Positions 17,571 through 25,860 of a DNA stretch of 32,729 nt are shown here, piece by piece. A program made the position numbers and the translations under genes. The stretch's first letter is position 1; every line of letters begins with the position of its first letter. The DNA is from Pseudomonadota bacterium (GTDB lineage Bacteria > Desulfobacterota > Desulfobulbia > Desulfobulbales > CALZHT01): positions 1 through 32,729 of the forward strand of contig JAHJJF010000005.1 in assembly GCA_018823135.1 (NCBI GenBank), read 5' to 3'. Under the pieces are notes generated by a model. The model worked only from the letters and a program-made list of their open reading frames with translations, did not search any database and was not told the origin of the DNA.

Positions 17571-19121
17571 ATGACCATCCTGCGCGATAAAGAGATTCTC
17601 CTCCTGTACAATCTGCCGGCCGCCGATGCTCTGGAAAGCGAAAAAGGCGTCCTTGTTGAAAGAGATACAGTTGCCGCATCCCTGGAAAAACTAAAAATAC
17701 CTTATAAGGCCATAGGAGTCCGGGATCTTTATGACATTACCACCGTGCTCGCCGACAAACAGGATCATATAATTTTCAACCTGGTTGAAGGATTTGCAAA
17801 AAAATCGGAATCAGCAGCACACGTCCCTGCGGTCTGCGAATCATTCAACTGCCAGGCCACCGGTGGCTCAACCGCCTGCCTGACCCTTACTCTTGATAAA
17901 GTTAAAACCAAAGGCGTCCTTTCTGCGGCGTCAATTCCGGTACCCAAAGGCATCAAGGTCCGCCCCGGTTCCCTGCCGGAAAAGTCCGAGCTTTTCCCCG
18001 GACCCTATATTGTAAAACCTGCCTGCACCGATGCCAGCGAAGGACTATTTGCCGAGAGCTCGGTTTGCAAGCATTACGGCAAGGAATTACTTGACGCCAT
18101 AAAATTAATCCATAAAGATTTCAAACAACCGGCCATTGTGGAACAGCTGGTTGGCACCCGGGAATTCAATGTTTCGGTGATTGAGATAAACGGCAGGATA
18201 AGCATTCTGCCCATCGCTGAGATCAGTTTCGCGGCCTTTCCGGAAGACATGCCGCGCATCGTCGACTACTCGGCAAAATGGATCGAATCTTCCTTTGCCT
18301 ACGCCAACACACCCCGTATTTTCCCGGATAATCTGCCCGAGACCCAGAAAAAAAGGATATCAACCCTTGCGGTAAAATCCTGGCACGCTCTGGGCTGCCG
18401 CGACTATGCACGAGTGGATTTCAGGATGGACGATTTCGGCAATCTCTATGTTCTCGAGGTGAACTCCAATCCCGACATCTCACCTGATGCAGGTTTTGCC
18501 GCAGCATTGGAAAAAGAAGGCATAGCCTATCATCGCTTTGTCGACGCCATGCTGCAGAATGCAAAAAAACGCCTGCATGCGGATAATCCGCCAAAGACTG
18601 TGATTCCGTCATCACCAGAAGCCCTTTTGCCTCCAATCGCAGAAGATGACGTCCTGGTCCGCCACATCAACCCCAAGGACCAGCAAGATATCCTGAATAT
18701 TCTGAACGCCACGGTGATCTTCAGACCGACAGAATTAGTTGTTGCCGCAGAAGTCCTTGAATCAAGCATCAGCAATGCCATAGAAAGCGAATATTTCTCG
18801 CTGGTCGCTGAATCCGCAGGGCAGATCTGCGGCTGGATCTGTTACGGGCCGACCCCCTGCACCTCCGGAGTCATGGATATTTACTGGATTGTTGCTTCAA
18901 CAAAGCTCCGCAGACGGGGCATCGGCCGCGCCTTAATGACTGCGGCTGAAAAAGAAATCCGTGCATCAGGAGCAAGACTGATTACCATTGATACCGCCGG
19001 CAGAGACGATTACCTCCCCTCCCGCCTTTTCTATCAGAATGCCGGCTATGAAGAAAAAGCCCGGATCAGGGATTTTTATACACCTGGTGATGACAAGGTT
19101 GTTTTTGTTAAGGAGTTGTGA
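17571..19121 (+). CDS. ATP-grasp ligase fused to a GNAT acetyltransferase
   Basis: A 516 aa fusion. Residues 1-330 form a second Ddl-like ATP-grasp domain: NLVEGFAKKSESAAHVPA (70-87), YIVKPA (146-151), a metal site in RVDFRMD (281-287) and VLEVNSNPDI (294-303). After a Pro-rich linker (about 332-360), residues 361-516 form a GNAT N-acetyltransferase domain with the acetyl-CoA loop RRRGIGRALM (447-456) and a typical YQNAGYEE end. In the known acetyl-beta-lysine osmolyte pathway a GNAT enzyme (AblB) acts after KamA (AblA), so this domain may acetylate beta-lysine or a peptide containing it. I chose the ATG at 17571, preceded by GAGG, over an upstream TTG. A three-codon minicistron ATG-AAA-TGA overlaps the start. 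Confidence 0.88.
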   Translation: MTILRDKEILLLYNLPAADALESEKGVLVERDTVAASLEKLKIPYKAIGVRDLYDITTVLADKQDHIIFNLVEGFAKKSESAAHVPAVCESFNCQATGGSTACLTLTLDKVKTKGVLSAASIPVPKGIKVRPGSLPEKSELFPGPYIVKPACTDASEGLFAESSVCKHYGKELLDAIKLIHKDFKQPAIVEQLVGTREFNVSVIEINGRISILPIAEISFAAFPEDMPRIVDYSAKWIESSFAYANTPRIFPDNLPETQKKRISTLAVKSWHALGCRDYARVDFRMDDFGNLYVLEVNSNPDISPDAGFAAALEKEGIAYHRFVDAMLQNAKKRLHADNPPKTVIPSSPEALLPPIAEDDVLVRHINPKDQQDILNILNATVIFRPTELVVAAEVLESSISNAIESEYFSLVAESAGQICGWICYGPTPCTSGVMDIYWIVASTKLRRRGIGRALMTAAEKEIRASGARLITIDTAGRDDYLPSRLFYQNAGYEEKARIRDFYTPGDDKVVFVKEL

Positions 19122-19163
19122 AGCCGACACTCTTGATTTTTTTGATCTTCAGCCGTTGCTTTA

Positions 19164-19697
19164 TCATATGGTCAATCGGGAAATAAATTCCAGGTCTTCC
19201 ATATCCAGCTCGTCATCTTCACCTGCCGATTCTTTAAAAAGCCCGGGGATCACCATCCAGGAAACCGACCACCAGCCCGACTCATTTCTTTCAAGAGCAG
19301 CAACCCCGCCCATCCGAAATCGGAGAATTTCTTTTTCCTGATCGCCGGAGATAAGCAATGCCGCAAGCCTCGCAAGGTGCGGCAGGTGGCCGACAAGCAT
19401 CGTATCCTCATCAGAAGCATTGAGGCGTGATGCCCATATTTGCGGATCATCAAGGGGCAATAATCCTGCAATCTCCAAAGGCGGGGCAAGACTTAGTTCC
19501 CCTGCAAAAGCATCAGCGGTCTGTTGCGCCCGGAGTTTACCGCTGTGATAGACATTTACGGTTTGTGAAAGATCAATGTTTTTTGCTAAAAAGGCGATGA
19601 CCTTTCTGATCTCTTCTATCCCTTTGTACGAGAGAGGCCTTCGGAGATCCTTCTCTTTGGGCATCGCCTCACCGTGCTGAAGCAGATATACTTTCAT
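19164..19697 (-). CDS. sixA: SixA-type histidine phosphatase
   Basis: A 177 aa member of the histidine phosphatase superfamily, in the short SixA branch, which removes phosphate from phosphohistidine in phosphorelay or PTS proteins. The catalytic motif is LLQHGEA, with His8 as the phospho-acceptor (QHG in place of the usual RHG). YHSGKLRAQQTA (50-61) provides the second Arg and helix, and VGHLPHLARL (102-111) gives the second catalytic His104. The C-terminus is acidic (ESAGEDDELDMEDLE). It starts 27 bases after the helicase stop and converges on the ATP-grasp/GNAT gene. Its partner protein is not evident. The H-NOX hybrid kinase nearby has no Hpt domain of its own. Confidence 0.85.
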   Translation of the reverse strand: MKVYLLQHGEAMPKEKDLRRPLSYKGIEEIRKVIAFLAKNIDLSQTVNVYHSGKLRAQQTADAFAGELSLAPPLEIAGLLPLDDPQIWASRLNASDEDTMLVGHLPHLARLAALLISGDQEKEILRFRMGGVAALERNESGWWSVSWMVIPGLFKESAGEDDELDMEDLEFISRLTI

Positions 19698-19724
19698 AAT
19701 TTTCCTTTATTCAAAAAATTAATA

Positions 19725-22199
19725 TCAGATGTTTTCCTGAAGTTTAAGGTGGGCGAGCACAAGGTTGATTTCACCGTAGGAATAGTCGTCGCCCAAGGCG
19801 ATTTTCAGTTCCTTGAGCGAACCACCCTGAATTTCAGTAAGTTTCTGGGCAATGGCCTGTTGTTTTGCAGACGGCACCAGTCTGCCGATTTCCAGCTTGC
19901 CGGCCTGAACGAAACCGGCCAGGTGCCCCTCAATGGTAGCATTGGCCAGACCGCGTTCTTCGGCAATTTGCTTCACGCGTAATCCTGATTGAAACATCTC
20001 AAAACTGACCTGTCTGGTGTTTCTTGCCGGCATTTTTTCTTCTTTGACTTCAACCTCTTGAAGCGCGACTTGGGGTTCGGGCAACATCACCTCGGCAATC
20101 TCGTGTTTCCGGCGATAGGCTGAAACCATGGCAACCAGTTCCGCGCCGTATTTTTCCACGAGCCGGGGGCCGATTCCCTTTATTCTTTTCAGGTCGGCAG
20201 GATTGTCGGGCAGGTTCACCGCAATCTGGATCAGCACGCTCTGGTGCATAATCCGAAAATGTGGGAGCCCTTCCTCCGCGGCCTTTTGCGAACGCCAGTC
20301 CTTCAGGGCCTGAAACAACTCGGGATGACCGACATCGGCGGCGGTGTATTGCGTTGAGGCTTTTCTTTCCTTCCCTGATTTGAAATCAATTTCTGCGACA
20401 GATATGGCGCGCAGATAGCTGGCAAGCGAAAAACCGGCCTCACAACTCTTCACCGCCGCCGACTTCACGGCAATTTCCTTGTTCAATTTGTTCAGGATAT
20501 CCTTGAGCCTTTTAGCAATTTCCTTATTATCCGTGTCTACTCGGAAATCTCGAAGATTTGCTGCCAGAATCGTTTCGATTTTTTCCTGAAAATAGCCTGA
20601 TGCCCTGGTGATGCGCTCCGAAACAACAGCGTCCATTTCGGGCAGTTTGTCATTGGCAAAGAGACTGCGCAATTGCCGCTTGAAATTTTCGCCGATATCA
20701 CAAATTTCAGCCCCCCCCTTTCGCGCCAATTCGTGAAAATCATCCACGCCGGCAACTGTCACCAGTCTGGCGTTTGCGAGCAACACCCGCAGCAACTGAT
20801 TCAAGTAAAAATGCAACGACTTAAAATCAAAGCATTCCATCAATAAACGCTGCTGATAGCGGTTTTTTGCGTCTATCAGCTGTTGTTGCGAGGGCGAATT
20901 TCTCATCGCATTATCCACAAAACGGCATACCGTCTTATCACTTTTCACACAATTTGCTGAAAGAGGCGTACTGAGTATCATGCCCTCAAATGTCTTACAA
21001 CGGCTCAGGGCTACATAAACCTGGCCATGAGCAAAGGCGGCGTTGGCGTCGATCACGGCCTTTTCAAAAGTGAGCCCCTGACTCTTATGAATAGTAATGG
21101 CCCAGGCCAGTTTCAGCGGGAATTGCACGAATTCTCCGACTTTGCTTTCAATAATCTCCTTGGTTTCCTTGTCGATTGTATACTTGATATTTTCCCAGGT
21201 TGCCGGTTCGACTACGATCTCGGCGCGGTCGCCTGGGCACTTGACGGAAACCTCTTCACGAGACACACGTGTCACTTTACCGATCTTGCCGTTGAAATAG
21301 AGTTTATCGCGAGAAGAATCGTTGCGCACGAACATCACCTGGGCGCCGACCTTAAGTTCAAGCTCGGCCGGAGCCGGATAGGTGTATTCGGGGAAATCGC
21401 CTGCGACATCGGCGTTAAAACGACGCGTTTTTGCCGGCAACTCAGCCAATTTGGATTCGTTGATCGCGTCAACGCCGCGATTGTGGGTGCCGAGGGTAAT
21501 GTAACCTTCGTCGTCCTGCAGCACAAAGTTAGGGAGATAACGGCGGTTGATCTCCTGCAGAGTATCCTGATCCAGCCTGTTATCGCGCACCCGGTTGAGC
21601 AGCTCAATGAAACGTGGGTCCGACTGGCGATAAATTTGTTTCAGTTCAATGGAAATCAGTTCGGTGTGACGCAAAGCATTACTGCTGAAAAAATAGAACG
21701 ATTCATAATAATCGCGCAGAAGTTGCCATTCGGCATCCTTCACCACCGGAGACAACTGGTACAGATCGCCGATCATCAACAACTGCACGCCGCCAAAGGG
21801 CAATTCGTTACCGCGATAACGACGCAGGACTGCATCGACGCCGTCCAGCAGATCGGCACGAACCATGCTTATTTCATCGATCACCAGCAGGTCGAGACTC
21901 CTGATGATGTTGATTTTTTCCTTGTTGAATTTGTGCTGGCTGCTGCGATCATACGATTCGCTGCCAGGCACAAACGGACCAAAGGGCATCTGGAAAAAAG
22001 AATGCAGGGTAACCCCGCCGGCATTGATTGCCGCCACTCCGGTGGGCGCGGTGACGATCATCCGTTTAGGGGTGTTCTTTTTCAGATTATGAAGAAAGGT
22101 GGTCTTGCCGGTACCAGCCTTGCCGGTGAGAAAAATATTGCAATCAGTGTCCCTGACAAAATCACCGGCAAGTTGCAGTTCGGGGTTTGAGGTGCTCAT
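19725..22199 (-). CDS. PIF1-like helicase with HRDC and C-terminal HTH domains
   Basis: An 824 aa superfamily 1 helicase, likely acting on DNA repair or replication intermediates. The motor has Walker A GKAGTGKT (26-33), the PIF1-type APTGVAAINAGGVTLHS block, Walker B LLVIDEISM, and a C-terminal motif WAITIHKSQGLTFEKA with YVALSRCKT. After a coiled segment (about 430-600) comes an HRDC-type nucleic-acid-binding domain (ELFQALKDWRSQKAAEEG and LKRIKGIGPRLVEKYG). The last 100 residues form a RecQ-C-like helix-turn-helix (VKQIAEERGLANATIEGHL). I chose the ATG at 22199. A GTG at 22235 overlaps the stop of the upstream gene by four bases (GTGA) and cannot be excluded. The zinc-ribbon gene precedes it and sixA follows. 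Confidence 0.9.
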   Translation of the reverse strand: MSTSNPELQLAGDFVRDTDCNIFLTGKAGTGKTTFLHNLKKNTPKRMIVTAPTGVAAINAGGVTLHSFFQMPFGPFVPGSESYDRSSQHKFNKEKINIIRSLDLLVIDEISMVRADLLDGVDAVLRRYRGNELPFGGVQLLMIGDLYQLSPVVKDAEWQLLRDYYESFYFFSSNALRHTELISIELKQIYRQSDPRFIELLNRVRDNRLDQDTLQEINRRYLPNFVLQDDEGYITLGTHNRGVDAINESKLAELPAKTRRFNADVAGDFPEYTYPAPAELELKVGAQVMFVRNDSSRDKLYFNGKIGKVTRVSREEVSVKCPGDRAEIVVEPATWENIKYTIDKETKEIIESKVGEFVQFPLKLAWAITIHKSQGLTFEKAVIDANAAFAHGQVYVALSRCKTFEGMILSTPLSANCVKSDKTVCRFVDNAMRNSPSQQQLIDAKNRYQQRLLMECFDFKSLHFYLNQLLRVLLANARLVTVAGVDDFHELARKGGAEICDIGENFKRQLRSLFANDKLPEMDAVVSERITRASGYFQEKIETILAANLRDFRVDTDNKEIAKRLKDILNKLNKEIAVKSAAVKSCEAGFSLASYLRAISVAEIDFKSGKERKASTQYTAADVGHPELFQALKDWRSQKAAEEGLPHFRIMHQSVLIQIAVNLPDNPADLKRIKGIGPRLVEKYGAELVAMVSAYRRKHEIAEVMLPEPQVALQEVEVKEEKMPARNTRQVSFEMFQSGLRVKQIAEERGLANATIEGHLAGFVQAGKLEIGRLVPSAKQQAIAQKLTEIQGGSLKELKIALGDDYSYGEINLVLAHLKLQENI

Positions 22200-22231
22200 T
22201 GGTCTCTGGGTTTCAGGGAGGGGAAAAATTC

Positions 22232-22435
22232 TCACTGGTCATCTGATGGTTCTTTTTTCGTCGTTCCAGCGCCGCATTTATCGCAAATTATATTCTCATC
22301 GCTACTCTGCTCGATGAGCTTCCACTTCCGGAGCAGGATCGAATGGTTATTTTTTCTGCGGCAGTCGTTGCATGCCCAGAACTCCACCGGCTTTCCAGCC
22401 TCATTTTTAGCCATGTAGAGAAAACGTATAATCAT
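22232..22435 (-). CDS. Small zinc-ribbon protein
   Basis: A 67 aa protein with two CxxC knuckles, CNDC (about 22-25) and CDKC (about 51-54), spaced as in a single zinc ribbon, with basic residues between them and a polar tail. I do not recognise a named family. AAGGTG four bases before the ATG supports the start. Its stop touches or overlaps the helicase start region, so it is probably co-translated with the helicase and may be a nucleic-acid-binding accessory to it. That role is inference. Confidence 0.65.
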   Translation of the reverse strand: MIIRFLYMAKNEAGKPVEFWACNDCRRKNNHSILLRKWKLIEQSSDENIICDKCGAGTTKKEPSDDQ

Positions 22436-22761
22436 AATTCACCTTATTATTTGAAAACCAGACAATCTCAGGGGATGGTCCGATTAGTATATTATTCTTA
22501 TAGAGCAGTAGTCTCATAACCCATATCAATATAGACCACCGTCTTCATCCAAATTATCTGTCTCCTGATATAACCCTTTTCTTGCCGGTTTGATAGGGTT
22601 ATCCGGAGTCTTCTTTTAAAACAATCAAACATCTTGAGGGGGTCCTTGATAGATTGTGGTGGTGCTATCGACAGAATAAAACATGGGCCTGGGATGATAC
22701 GTGGGTGCCTGTTCCGATTTATTCCATTAAAGCTTCCCGCCACAGAAAAGCAAGGACCTGA
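22436..22761. other. Intergenic region upstream of the zinc-ribbon gene
   Basis: These 326 bases hold no gene I can support. A short inverted repeat AACCC...GGGTT lies near 22573-22601. Short ORFs on both strands lack ribosome-binding sites and motifs. Given the integrase remnant that follows, the stretch may be decayed mobile-element DNA, but I could not align any piece of it. Confidence 0.35.
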
Positions 22762-23043
22762 CCACGGGAAATGCATCCACTGTCCCTGTTCATTGACTGT
22801 TGGGCTGATGACTCAATTTATTATGGCCGCACATGGACCAAGGATGTCGCCTTCCACCATATCAGACGGACCGTAAAAACAAATATGTTGAACGCAGGAC
22901 TTGATAAAATTCACCGTGATTGTATAGTATGCAACTCTCTTGATGGAATGGAAGCATTTTATATGTCTCCCTCTGAAAATGACTTGAAAGAGGCCATGAA
23001 AAGATTTACAAACTGGCTTGATAACGCGTTGGCCAAATTGTAA
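22762..23043 (+). pseudogene. Remnant of a phage-type tyrosine recombinase (integrase) C-terminus
   Basis: The readable frame starts just after a stop at 22759-22761, and its last 70 residues match the C-terminus of phage-type site-specific integrases. FHHIRRT corresponds to the catalytic FHDLRRT box, KTNMLNAGLDKIHRD to the following helix, and SLDGMEAFYMSP to the segment with the nucleophilic Tyr, then a helix ending FTNWLD. The usual LGH before the SLxGM segment reads VCN, so the second catalytic His/Trp site is lost, and the N-terminal core-binding and most of the catalytic domain are missing. This is a decayed, inactive relic. It ends 67 bases before tRNA-Arg, a typical integration site. 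Confidence 0.75.
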
Positions 23044-23110
23044 AAAGTCGACCGAGCCAATAACCAAGCACCACCGCGAAGCGCATAACTCGTCAAGAAC
23101 ACTTCATATT

Positions 23111-23186
23111 GCCCTCGTAGCTCAGGGGATAGAGCTCAGGATTCCTAATCCTGGTGTCGCGCGTTCGATTCGCGCCGAGGGCACCA
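23111..23186 (+). tRNA. tRNA-Arg (anticodon CCU)
   Basis: A 76-base tRNA with encoded CCA. The acceptor stem GCCCTCG pairs with CGAGGGC. The D arm is GCTCAGGGGATAGAGC. The anticodon stem CAGGA/TCCTG closes the loop TTCCTAA, giving anticodon CCT at loop positions 3-5, which reads AGG codons. The T arm is CGCGCGTTCGATTCGCGCC-like with the TTCGATT loop. The structure is intact. A decayed integrase lies upstream. I saw no second copy of its 3' end in the window. Confidence 0.96.
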
Positions 23187-23242
23187 ATTGCCTAACCATA
23201 CCATCCATTTTCTCCCGCAATGAAAAGGATGTCCACCTTATG

Positions 23243-25858
23243 TCAATCACCATGAAGAACGCGGTGGACTGCTAAGGCGAGCTCATCAAGTCGATAAGGC
23301 TTCTGAACCGAACCCGCAAAACCGTATTCCGCGAAGTTGGACATAACCGGATCGTTTGAATAGCCGCTGGAGACCAGCGCTTTGACATCGGGATATATTT
23401 CGGTGAGTTTCTTCAAGGTTTCCAGACCGCCCATACCTCCGGGAATTGTCAGGTCCATTATGACCGCATCGATGGGGGAACCAGCGTCCAGAGCCTGCTG
23501 ATACAGCACAATGGCTTCTTCGCCATTTTCGGCAGACAGAACCTCATAGCCGAGATGACTCAGCATGGAGGAGGCCACGTCTCTGACGATCTCTTCATCA
23601 TCCATAAGAAGTAATCTGCCCGAGCCGCTGATATGTTCATCGGTGAGTATTGCAGTTTCGGTGGCGAGAGCACTGGCCGCCGGCAACAGAATCGTAAAAG
23701 AGGTGCCTTTATTGGGTATCGACTGCACGGAAATATGACCTGCATGCTTGCTGATGATCGAATGGGTGATGGCAAGCCCCAGGCCGTTTCCCTGCTGCTT
23801 GGTGGTGAAGTAGGGATCAAACACCTTATCGAGAATATCGGCGGGGATGCCGGCGCCGCTGTCGCTTATGGTGACTCTGACGTACGCCCCATCTGAAACA
23901 GGCAGCATATTTTCCGCACTGGATTGCACGTTGTCGCAAAGCACCGTAACAACTCCACCTTCGGGCATGGCCTGATCGGCGTTGATGATGATATTCTGAA
24001 TCACCTGGCTCATCTGACTGGTGTCAATATCAACAAGCCAGAGATCATCGGGAATGGAATACTGGCAGGCGACATTGCTCCCCCTGAGAATAAAATCAGC
24101 CGATTCCTTGATAATATCGCCGATGGATGCGGTTTTTTTAACCGGATGACCTCCACGGGAAAATGTCAGCAGCTGCCGGGTGAGGTCCCGGGCCCGGAGC
24201 GACGCTTTTTCCGCTTGCCGCAGGAGCTTATGGACACGATTCTCCTTCGGGGTCAGCTGTGACGCCAGATTGATATTGCCGAGAATTGCCGCCAGGATAT
24301 TATTGAAATCATGGGCGATGCCCCCGGCAAGCACTCCGACGGACTCAAGCTTCTTGATCTTGAGCAGCTCGGCTTCCATCCTGTTCTCTTCGGTGACATC
24401 CCGGAACACGAGAACAATCCCGATGATACGGTTGCTCTTGTCCCGGATCGGCGCGCCGCTGTCGGCAATGCTCCGTTCCGTCCCGTCAAGGGCGATCAGC
24501 GCGGTATGATTGGCAAGACCGATGATCTTGCCGGACTGCAGCACTTTTTCAACCGGGTTTTCACAACGCTCCAGGGTGCGCTCGTTGATGATATGAAAGA
24601 CCTCCGACAACGGCTTGCCCACAGCTTGTTCACGGGTCCAGCCCGTGAGTTTCTCGGCAATTCTGTTCAACAAAACTACGCGTCCGTCGGTATCTGTGGT
24701 TATGACCCCGTCACCAATGCTCGCCAGAGTGACAGCAAGGCGTTCCTTCTCAGCGGCCAGGGCGTCCTCGGCCGTCTTGCGCAGGGTTATGTCCTGGATG
24801 ATCCCTTCCAGAAAATAAGTGTCATTTTTCCTGTCATATGCCTGCCGGACATTCATCGTCACCCAGATGATGCCGCCGTCCAGCCGGTTGAGCTGAACAT
24901 CAAAGCCTGAAACAGGCCCTTTATGTAAAAGATCGAGGAGATCCTGTCGCTGAGCTGGCACAACATAGATCTGCCGGGCGATATCATCCAGAGCGGCAAT
25001 GGCTGCCGCCGGAGTCTCATAGCCGAGAAACCCTGCGAAGGCGGCGTTGCAGTTCAGCAGAACACCGTCCAGGGTACTCTGAAAAATACCGTCCACAGCG
25101 TTTTCAAAGATACTCCGGTATTTCTGCTCCGCCTCGCGGAGTGATTCCTCGGCCTTTTCCTTGTCGCTGATTTCCTGCCGCAGCTGGACATTTGTCTGGC
25201 GCAGTTCACGGGTCTGTTCCTGCACCATGTTTTCCAGGCTGGACTGATATTTCTCAAGCTCATCCTCGTAAAAAAGTCTCTGCAATCCCCCTGCTATAAT
25301 ATCAGCTGCTGCACCGAGAAAGGCAATCTCCTCGTCGCTCTTCTGCATATTGGCCGGCAGATAGAGAGTGATGACGCCCCGCGGCTTCTTGCCGGTCATG
25401 ATCGGTACGCAATAATGGCCATGAGGGCGCATGCCGTCAAACCTGATGCTATGACGCTCGTCAATATTGGCGGCATAAAAAGTACGGCACTCAGCTGCGG
25501 CAAGGCCGCACAGACAGCGGCCGAAAGGCACCCGCGTACAGAGATCCAGAAGCTCCGGCGCAAGATTCCTGTGGGCTTTTAATACCAGCTCTGCAGATTT
25601 CTCTTCCACCAGGAAGACCGCCCCGGCATTTTCGATCTGCAGAAAATCTCTGCCCAGCAGAATGTCAAGGGCCCGGTTGATCAACCTGTCAACTTCCCCG
25701 GCCCGCATGGCTTCCTGGTGAAGATCAATCAGTGAAGCGGCACGTTCTTCTTCGAGATATGCCTCGCGGGTGCGGTCCTCCACCATGGACTCAAGGATCT
25801 GCAGCTTCTTCTGCAGCCGCGACATCTTGATAAGGGCTTTGTCAAAGTCAGAATCCAT
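23243..25858 (-). CDS. Soluble hybrid histidine kinase (GAF-PAS-PAS-HisKA-HATPase-REC), likely H-NOX partner
   Basis: An 871 aa cytoplasmic kinase with no membrane helix. A coiled coil (1-50) leads to a GAF domain (about 55-195) with a Cys/His-rich signature: GRCLCG at 113-118 and HGHYC at 146-150. Another coiled coil (200-245), PAS (245-360) and a second PAS (370-495) follow. HisKA has the phospho-acceptor His516 in GGIAHDFNN. The ATPase domain has N626 and DSGAGIP (666-672). The receiver domain has Asp753/754, phospho-acceptor Asp802 and Lys853. The H-NOX gene ends two bases before this ATG, and the ribosome-binding site GAAGGG lies inside the last H-NOX codons, so the two are translationally coupled. 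No Hpt or output regulator gene is adjacent. It is convergent with tRNA-Arg. Confidence 0.94.
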   Translation of the reverse strand: MDSDFDKALIKMSRLQKKLQILESMVEDRTREAYLEEERAASLIDLHQEAMRAGEVDRLINRALDILLGRDFLQIENAGAVFLVEEKSAELVLKAHRNLAPELLDLCTRVPFGRCLCGLAAAECRTFYAANIDERHSIRFDGMRPHGHYCVPIMTGKKPRGVITLYLPANMQKSDEEIAFLGAAADIIAGGLQRLFYEDELEKYQSSLENMVQEQTRELRQTNVQLRQEISDKEKAEESLREAEQKYRSIFENAVDGIFQSTLDGVLLNCNAAFAGFLGYETPAAAIAALDDIARQIYVVPAQRQDLLDLLHKGPVSGFDVQLNRLDGGIIWVTMNVRQAYDRKNDTYFLEGIIQDITLRKTAEDALAAEKERLAVTLASIGDGVITTDTDGRVVLLNRIAEKLTGWTREQAVGKPLSEVFHIINERTLERCENPVEKVLQSGKIIGLANHTALIALDGTERSIADSGAPIRDKSNRIIGIVLVFRDVTEENRMEAELLKIKKLESVGVLAGGIAHDFNNILAAILGNINLASQLTPKENRVHKLLRQAEKASLRARDLTRQLLTFSRGGHPVKKTASIGDIIKESADFILRGSNVACQYSIPDDLWLVDIDTSQMSQVIQNIIINADQAMPEGGVVTVLCDNVQSSAENMLPVSDGAYVRVTISDSGAGIPADILDKVFDPYFTTKQQGNGLGLAITHSIISKHAGHISVQSIPNKGTSFTILLPAASALATETAILTDEHISGSGRLLLMDDEEIVRDVASSMLSHLGYEVLSAENGEEAIVLYQQALDAGSPIDAVIMDLTIPGGMGGLETLKKLTEIYPDVKALVSSGYSNDPVMSNFAEYGFAGSVQKPYRLDELALAVHRVLHGD

Positions 25859-25860
25859 TT

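Noticed and set aside
21027-22190. Long plus-strand ORF (387 codons) opposite the helicase gene
   Set aside because: It lies fully antisense to the well-supported helicase, has no ribosome-binding site or recognisable domain, and its composition is that of a shadow frame.
22498-22776. Minus-strand 92-codon ORF in the gap beside the integrase remnant
   Set aside because: No ribosome-binding site, no motif and odd composition; it overlaps the start of the integrase relic.
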